Source: Glandiceps talaboti (taxonomy: Eukaryota > Hemichordata > Enteropneusta > Spengelidae). Taken from it: 64,000 nucleotides of DNA. Below the pieces are notes generated by a model. The model saw only the letters and a program-made list of their open reading frames with translations, had not been told where the DNA came from and made no database searches. A program made the position numbers and the translations under genes. Numbering within the stretch: the stretch's first letter is position 1; each line of letters opens with the position of its first letter. Where the stretch lies: NCBI RefSeq assembly GCF_964340395.1, contig NC_135563.1, positions 4,012,422-4,076,421 on the forward strand, in the 5' to 3' direction. This document shows positions 57,521 to 64,000 of this stretch, piece after piece.

Positions 57521-57930
57521 CAGCGGAGCTATTCTGACAGATAGGTCACTTGTTTATATATACAGTAGCTTCACGCTACTAGTGTGGCAAGCTGCACATC
57601 TGCTCATCCCAAGACACCCACACAACAAATTTCAACTCAATTGGCAAATTTTTACCAAAAAGACCTATTTTAGACTTAATTTGCATATTTATGACCCGGC
57701 CAAATTGTCTTGAACAAAATCAGATCTGGGTATTTCAAGACACCTGTACAGTAAATTTCAGCTCAATAGGCCCATTAGTTTTGGAGAAGATTGAAATACA
57801 TAAGGTTGATAGACAGACGACGGACGGATGGATGGGGGATGGGCGATGGGCGATGGAGGGACAAAAGTCAAAGGTCAGACATCAACCTACCCCTATAGCT
57901 CCGTTGACTGTCTTTGACAGCGGAGCTAAA
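57521..57930 (+). repeat. Dispersed repeat F2
   Basis: Begins CAGCGGAGCTATTCTGACAG. Two modules follow: CATCCCAAGACACCCACACA ... AATTTCAACTCAATTGGCAA, then TTCAAGACACCTGTACAGTA ... AATTTCAGCTCAATAGGCCC. A GGAT/GGCGAT-rich tract comes next, then the terminal hairpin AGCTCCGTTG (57898-57907) / CAGCGGAGCT (57918-57927), followed by AAAA. Layout parallels F1, and a module phrase (AAATTTCAGCTCAAT.GGCCCA.TAGTTTTGGA) resembles F1's. Confidence 0.7.
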
Positions 57931-58339
57931 ATGGAGCTGTACAACACTTAAATGCTGCACATATGCAGAGCTGTGCGGCAAAGCTGTGCGAAATGCCATA
58001 AATTTTTAGACAACAGTTTGCAGTTGAAAGCTCTATTAAAGTTTATCAAATTACATGTATGTTAGTTCATTCTCACAGTAGTGAATTATCTGCCAATGAC
58101 CTTGAGTTCAACATACATGTACATGTATATCCATTGATATAAGAATGTTACAGGTTTTGTATGTTTTATTTATTATAATAATTCTCAGTTAAAGCTGAAA
58201 TCTATGAAATATCATTCAGTCATTTGATTATTATATTCTAGCTGGTGTTTGCCATTTGTTAGTCTTGAGTATTCATCTGATGATCACTGAAGACTGATAC
58301 TAATTCATACTTATTAGCTCCTAATGGTATATTAGCCAT
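57931..58339. other. No gene seen
   Basis: Unremarkable AT-rich spacer. Confidence 0.4.
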
Positions 58340-58600
58340 CATATCATCAATGATTGCTATGGCAACCTTTATATTTGCAACAACAGGGTCTTCTTTTTAT
58401 TATACTATACTATACAATCAATCACTTCCATGGCAACCCTCAGATGTGCAAAACAGCTGTTATATTTTTGTTGTATTATATCATCTATGAATGTCATGGT
58501 AACCTCTACACTTACAACAACAGCTAGGCTCTTGTGTTTGTTAGTGTAACTTATTATCAATGACTGTCATGGCAACCTGTACACTTGCAATGACAGAGAA
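58340..58600. repeat. Four degenerate units of about 70 bp with CATGGCAACC
   Basis: TGCTATGGCAACCTTTATAT (58355), TTCCATGGCAACCCTCAGAT (58427), GTCATGGTAACCTCTACACT (58493) and GTCATGGCAACCTGTACACT (58566), each followed by TTGCAACAACAG-like text. Each contains a GG(C/T)AAC half of an RFX X-box. Confidence 0.7.
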
Positions 58601-59046
58601 TGTTTTTGTAACTTATCTAATAGTACTACTAGCTTCATTTTGATATCACACTGACCTGGATAGGATGAGTTGAATATATTACAATGTGTGCACTCTAAAA
58701 TATTAATCAAGCATTCAAGCAAATTGCTTTCAGATAACAGCTTTAGTGCTGTTTTGGGTGGATATATTAAATCTTCCATCATTATCTCACTTTTCAATAC
58801 AACTCTTCATGGAAAAACCAGTTCACCAGCTCAGCTCATTAAATTGCAAGACATTTAATATCACAACATAGTTAAAATGAGAGTCTTATGTTCAACATAG
58901 ATAAAATAGGGAGTGCTACATGACTTTCCAGTTTTTGTTTGTCAAGTTCAAGATATTAACAACCATATAATTTCATATCTTAAGTTTTTGTTTCTCTTGC
59001 ATCTTTAGTGAAATGTGGTTCTCTCATTTCGAATGATATAGTTTGA
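58601..59046. other. No gene seen
   Basis: No recognisable exon or repeat. Confidence 0.4.
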
Positions 59047-60089
59047 AAAAATAGCGTCACTGGATTTTAGCACAACTTTATAGTTTATGTTACTTGTTAT
59101 TTTGGTCATATAGTCATCACTTCACTGTTGCTATAGGCATGGAGTAGTTGCTAGGCATATATGTGTTCATTTGTCGAATGTTTATCAATTTGCCTCTCCA
59201 GCCCTCTTGTCGTCTTTGCCACATATGCCATCATCTGGCTGTTACTATGGGCATGGTCTTGTTGCTACGTATATAAACATTCATTTTTGGAATGTCTATC
59301 CATCACTTAGTTGTTGCTATGAGTGTGGTATTGTTGCTTAGGCATACATGTCTCTACACACATTTTTCAATGGTTTATTCACTTGTCTATAAAGCTTGTT
59401 ATCAAGGATTTACTTGCTATCAATTGCCTGTTGCTATGGGCATGGTCTTGTTGCTAGGTATATTAGCATACATTTTTTAAATAGTTCACTTGCCTACCCA
59501 TACCTGTTTATATATTTGCAATATACATAATTTGGCAGTTGCTATCAGTGTGGTCTTGTTGCTAGGCACATTTGCATGCAATTTTTAAATGTTTGTTCAC
59601 TTGCCCACCCATCAATATTGTTATTTTGATGCAAAATATACTGGCTTTTGGCTGTTGCTAGGAAGTGATGCTACTACCAGTTGTGTCAAGATGTTCATTA
59701 CATATCCCCAAATAAATCCTCATTAAATTTTAGCCCAATCTACCCAGTAGTTTTGGAATCACAGATTATTGACCAAAAAGTCACATTTTATACCTAATTT
59801 GCATATCACCAACAGAATCACCATGTCAAAAACAATCCTTCATCTACCCATTACACAGAAATCCACACCAAATTTCAGGCCAATCTGCCCAGTAGCTTTG
59901 GAGTTTAAGTTTTTAACCAATAGTCACATTTTTTACCCAAAACGTACATCTCTGATGCGATCATTTTTATTTGAACAATTTCCCATCTACACACAATTAA
60001 GTAATGTTCCAATCATATACCAAGGCAATCGGTCTAGCGGGTTGGGGCTTTAAGTCGTTTATAGTATACACACATGCGCGCGCACGCGT

Positions 60090-60169
<80 letters not shown>

Positions 60170-60250
60170 ACACCCACACATACATGTACATAGACATTTC
60201 ACAATGCCTATAGCATTACTAAACCTCAGTACAATTGCTGTGCGCACACA
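59047..60250 (+). repeat. F1 dispersed repeat, full but diverged (copy i)
   Basis: Head AAAATAGCGTCACTGGATT and TAGCACAACTT (59068-59078), at least five GTTGCTATGG modules, TTTGCATATCACC modules, (CA)n (about 60092-60163), then a degraded terminal hairpin (TAGCATTACTAAAC ... ACAATTGCTGTGC). Confidence 0.82.
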
Positions 60251-60384
60251 GCACAAGGTTTTCAAAATCTCACTTAATTAAAACGTTTGCCATATGATTA
60301 CATATGGAGATACAACTCTGAGACCCAATAATCTTGATAAAACAAGTTCTGACTTACAGCTGAAGTGATTACAGATATACAGTG

Positions 60385-60702
60385 TGTACCAGACACAAGC
60401 CATGTTGAACACGTTTGAAAACACATGGGATTTACAACCTTGTTATTCTAGTCCTGACAATGTGCATGCGTCTACATCATGGGTTTTGTGGTTGCCATAT
60501 TATGATTCCAAGTGTTCCAAATTTCCATTATTTTGATGATTTTTCATAAATATATAATCCTTGCAGAGGTATAATCATATTACTTTCTCTTCATTCAGCT
60601 GGAAAGTGCTTTTGACCAAAGGGCTTCCTCACTTCTCATGCTCAACTTGTAGTAACAAAGCCCCTTAGGTCACTCATACATTTATTCACTGAGGAATACT
60701 AT
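60385..60702 (+). repeat. Dispersed repeat R3, copy 2
   Basis: Shares with the other R3 copies: CAAGCCATGTTGAACACGTT, GTTATTCTAGTCCTGACAAT, CTACATCATGG, TTCCATTATTTTGATGATTT, TCTTCATTCAGCTGGAAAGT and CCCCTTAGGTCACTCATA. Confidence 0.72.
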
Positions 60703-61069
60703 CTTATCATATGCATATGATGGATTTATTTTCTGGTCATTCCAACTCACGACCACACATTTAAATCCATTGTTCCGTTGTACTCTGACTCGTCTGAGTT
60801 CAAACACTCAAAATGGTACTGTACTTAATTATTCCCCCCTACCTTGCACATAATTTATAATTATTCCAAATATTTTATTTCGTTCAGCAAAAAATACAAT
60901 ATGAGTAACTTAAGAAGTCTGTATTACTAAATTCAAATACAAGTAGTAACAACATGCATCTCGTACAGGTATTTTAAGACACAGTACACCAATTTTGTTA
61001 CTTTGTTGCACTATTCATCATGACAATGACATTTAAGACACAGCACACCAATTCTGTTACTTTGTTGCT
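60703..61069. other. No gene seen; 60-bp direct duplication
   Basis: CACAG(T/C)ACACCAATT(T/C)TGTTA occurs near 60979 and again near 61039. Confidence 0.45.
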
Positions 61070-61321
61070 TTGTTAAAACTCTTCTATCATAACTTGACAA
61101 GCAGAGGAAACCAATCATTATATTGTTCTCCACAAATTATTAATTATATAACTTGTGAGAAATTTGCAAAAAATGATAAATTGTTGCAATCTTATAATAA
61201 GACGAACTGTAGGGCTTTTGTCTATTGTGGTCCAAGACTGTGGAATACAATCCCAGAAATAGTTGAAATGTGTGTTGATGAAGAGGAACAATTTAATAGT
61301 GGGTTGAAGACATACCTTTAA
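61070..61321 (+). pseudogene. Possible LINE C-terminal fragment (CR1/L2-like)
   Basis: An 83-codon frame ends NCRAFVYCGPRLWNTIPEIV ... EQFNSGLKTYL. The pattern R(A/S)F...GP.LWN.(L/I)P..(I/L)......F...LK.YL is the usual C-terminal end of CR1/L2-group LINE proteins and is parallel to RAFSVYAPKLWNCLP in the 5.7-7.7 kb element. The rest of the LINE is absent. Confidence 0.5.
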
Positions 61322-61593
61322 CGACATTGTTATAACCTGTAACAGTTGATTTTCACCTTGTGGTTTTGTTTTGTAAGTTTACTTTTTTAGAAATTGTTTT
61401 CAACTGCAAATTTTACCCAATCATGTATTTTTTAAATTTTGTTTTGCATATTTTTTTTACATCTCTTTTTATCTCACCGTACAAAACTTTAATTTGAATA
61501 CTTAAAAAATAATTACAATAAGTATTAATTTATGATCTATTGTTTCAAAGGAATCATTGGATGGAACCCACTAATATGTTATTGATATGTACA
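61322..61593. other. AT-rich tail region, no gene seen
   Basis: T-rich sequence, possibly the 3' untranslated end of the LINE fragment. Confidence 0.35.
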
Positions 61594-61770
61594 AAGGTCT
61601 AGGGAATACCCTGTATTTGTGAGACAGTTTCACTTGTGACTTGACCACAATAAGAATCACCAAATATAAAGGTCTAGGGAATACCCTGTATCTGTGAGAC
61701 AGTTGCACTTGTGAGGACCACAGTAAGAATCACCAATTATGAAGGTCTAGGGAATACCCTGTATTTGTTT
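61594..61770. repeat. Short tandem repeat, 2.4 units of 73-75 bp
   Basis: AAGGTCTAGGGAATACCCTG recurs at 61594, 61669 and 61742. Each copy contains the palindromic AGGGAATACCCT. Confidence 0.92.
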
Positions 61771-61977
61771 TCAATATGCCAATAATACAATATCAATTTT
61801 AGTATCATTCACTTACATAACAAAACAATGAGAAGTACACAATCATGTATTCAATTTGTTGATTTTCACTTCTAGTTTTTTGGTTTTTCTACTTTCTGGA
61901 TGTATTTTACATTAATTTTGTCAAATTTAAAACACAACCAATGACATATGAAACAGTGTAATCACTAAGCAATCTTA

Positions 61978-62335
61978 TACCAGGTACACAAGCCAAATTA
62001 CTGTCTTTGAACAGAAAATGGATTTTTATACCCCAGTCATTCTACGTCATGACAACCCATGTCTATATCACTGCATATATGGTTCTGTCGTACTTAAAAT
62101 AGGAATCAAATATTCCAAATCACCATTATTTTTCTTGATTTTTTATACATTATTCTTGAGGAGGTATAATTATAATTATATTTAATATAATTATCCCTAA
62201 ATACTTTTCTTCATTCAGCAGGAAAATATTCGTTGCCTATTAAAGTGTTTTGTCATTACTTGCCCAGCAACTCAGGGTGACAGGACCCCTTAGGTCACTC
62301 ATATTTTTCTTGGCTGACCAAAAAATATGTTGGTG
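61978..62335 (+). repeat. Dispersed repeat R3, copy 3
   Basis: GTACACAAGCCAAATTACTG, CCCAGTCATTCTACGTCATG, ACAACCCATGTCTATATCAC, TTCCAAATCACCATTATTTT, CTTCATTCAGCAGGAAAATA, TTTTGTCATTACTTGCC and CCCCTTAGGTCACTCATATT occur in the same order as in copies 1 and 2. An AT insertion (ATAATTATAATTATATTTAA) is near 62166. Confidence 0.72.
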
Positions 62336-64000
62336 AATAATATCTGTAAATACATATGCTTTGACAACAAGTACAAAAGCATATCAGAAAATCAAAAATA
62401 GTAACAAAATTCTGGAAAAATTACTTCAAGTTATATGTACTGAGACTGTAATAATAAATGGGAGGACTATATAATCATAATAATCTTTAAATGACTAGTT
62501 CTGGACATAGATATTACTTTGTGCATTCTTACAGTTTCTACAGTTTCTGTTTGACATTTCAGACACAAGTTAAATCAAATATGTGACATCAATTATTCAT
62601 GATCTTTATGATACCCAGGGGAAATTACTGAAAGTAGTCATGTTGATTGTATGCATGCTTATCATCTGATAGATAAAATTCTATGTTTCAGTGATGTAGA
62701 AGAATATAACACATAATTCACATGACACATTTCCTAAGTCAAACCAGTTATTCAGAATCCTTGCTACTTGGAATATACAAATTCAGCAGATAACACTTTC
62801 AATTTTTCACATTATTTAAATATATATTTACATGGAACATGGAATATGATCACAGAAAGACTGTGTGTATCATACACATTTTATGTTTCCCAAGCAATGA
62901 TTTAGACAGATTAGAAATACATTTCATACAGACACCACATTACAAAATATAAACAATTACTAGCCGATCCTGCCTGATACACAGACGCACACACACAATA
63001 TGTCGTTGATATTGAATATCATCACAGTGCACCATGCAGGCTTAGATATTTTGACACATAAACGTGCATCCTTTGATTTAATTGAAACTAGCAAGAATTT
63101 GAGTCATGGTTCCCCATGGTGACATGTGTGCACATACAGTGCCTGCTTGTCGGCAGGAGTGTGGTGGTGTTTATATTTGTAATGAGTGGTCTGTGGGGAA
63201 CCTGTTTCTTTAATATATCTATCTAAATGTTCTTGGAGGACATAAACTGCGTATGATTATTCCATGTATTTGCTGTATATGATTATATTCAGAGAAAGAT
63301 GCAGCTGCACAAAATTCTATTTCTAGTACAGAAATTTGAAGATTTCTACAAGATAACATTATAATACATGGACATGGGGGACAAGATGATCAAAAGAATC
63401 TACGGTAATTAACATGTACAGAATTTTGTGATGAAAATATTGTCCACTAACATCATGCAGTGATGATAACTTATAGTTGTCCATATGTACCACTTACTGA
63501 CAATGTTGTAAATTTCACATTAACTTCACTGAGAGTGCTGTTTGAGATATGTATTATCTAAAACAATAGAATTATCCTTGATAATTCCCCTGTCTTCAGA
63601 AAGTCAACTTAATTTCATGGTTTTTGTGTTCCCAAAGATTATGACCTGGCTATTGAAAATGGCGGGAATGCTTAGCAAAAAGCAAATAGTAGACAACTGG
63701 GCACATCCTACAATAAAAGTCACAATATGAATACTGATATTCCCTAGTGTGATATTCTAGATATGAAATAAATATTCAGAACATGCCTCCACAAATACAT
63801 TTTCCATCAATGTAAGAAGACCTTAATCTCCTTACGGGGCATATGAGGAAGGAGATTATTTAGAGATGTGATGAATGCTTGGCTGGTGGAACATTTCAAT
63901 TAACATGTTTGGATCTACACAATCACCCCTTTATAATCTAAATGTACATCTCTTTCAAATAAACTATATCCTACCACTTCTCTCTTGGCCCTTTAATTTA
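62336..64000. other. No gene seen
   Basis: AT-rich sequence to the end of the window; no exon, including the expected glycine-loop exon of STK32, was recognised. Confidence 0.45.

Overview
The window is AT-rich animal (metazoan) DNA with almost no coding content. It reads as intronic sequence of one protein-kinase gene, filled with interspersed and tandem repeats. Two minus-strand exons are recognisable, at 39142-39467 and 15297-15334. They join in phase across a 23.8 kb intron to give the N-lobe and catalytic loop (HRDIKPDN) of an STK32/YANK-family Ser/Thr kinase. I found neither the preceding exon (with the glycine loop) nor the following exon (with DFG), so the gene probably runs past both ends of the window. 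The repeat types point to an invertebrate, probably marine: CR1/L2-like LINEs, tRNA-derived SINEs with (ATT)n or (AAAT)n tails, MITEs, and module-array repeats with CA or CAGA microsatellites. I cannot name the phylum; a hemichordate, lancelet, brachiopod or mollusc would all fit.

Layout. 0-15 kb: a 2.2 kb hAT-like element, a frameshifted CR1/L2-type LINE, a relic repeat whose tail has grown into a minisatellite, a 9 x 55 bp and a 16 x 42 bp minisatellite, and a 372 bp inverted-repeat element, then the small kinase exon. 15-39 kb (the intron between the exons): two related tRNA-SINEs and a third unrelated one, two full copies of the main dispersed repeat (called F1 here), a LINE relic, an 8-bp-TSD palindromic MITE, several minisatellites including about 1.7 kb of 52-bp units, and a long (AT)n tract. 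39-43 kb: the large kinase exon, a 155 bp (CT)n tract, and a first copy of another dispersed repeat (R3). 43.4-50.3 kb: one 6.9 kb minisatellite of about 39-bp units. 50.3-64 kb: a TA-flanked MITE, more F1 copies including one nested inside another, a 38-bp minisatellite, and two more R3 copies.

The most interesting structure is a group of dispersed repeats (F1, F2, F3, perhaps F4). Each has internal modules, then usually a microsatellite, then a terminal hairpin, and F1-F3 end in CTAA. In F1 the hairpin arm also appears inverted near the 5' end. The layout resembles non-autonomous Helentron/HINE or mollusc pearl elements. One F1 copy sits inside an older copy without an obvious target duplication. 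Every non-palindromic repeat that I could orient lies antisense to the kinase gene. Nearly all short reading frames in the window are chance frames in repeats or introns and are not annotated as genes.
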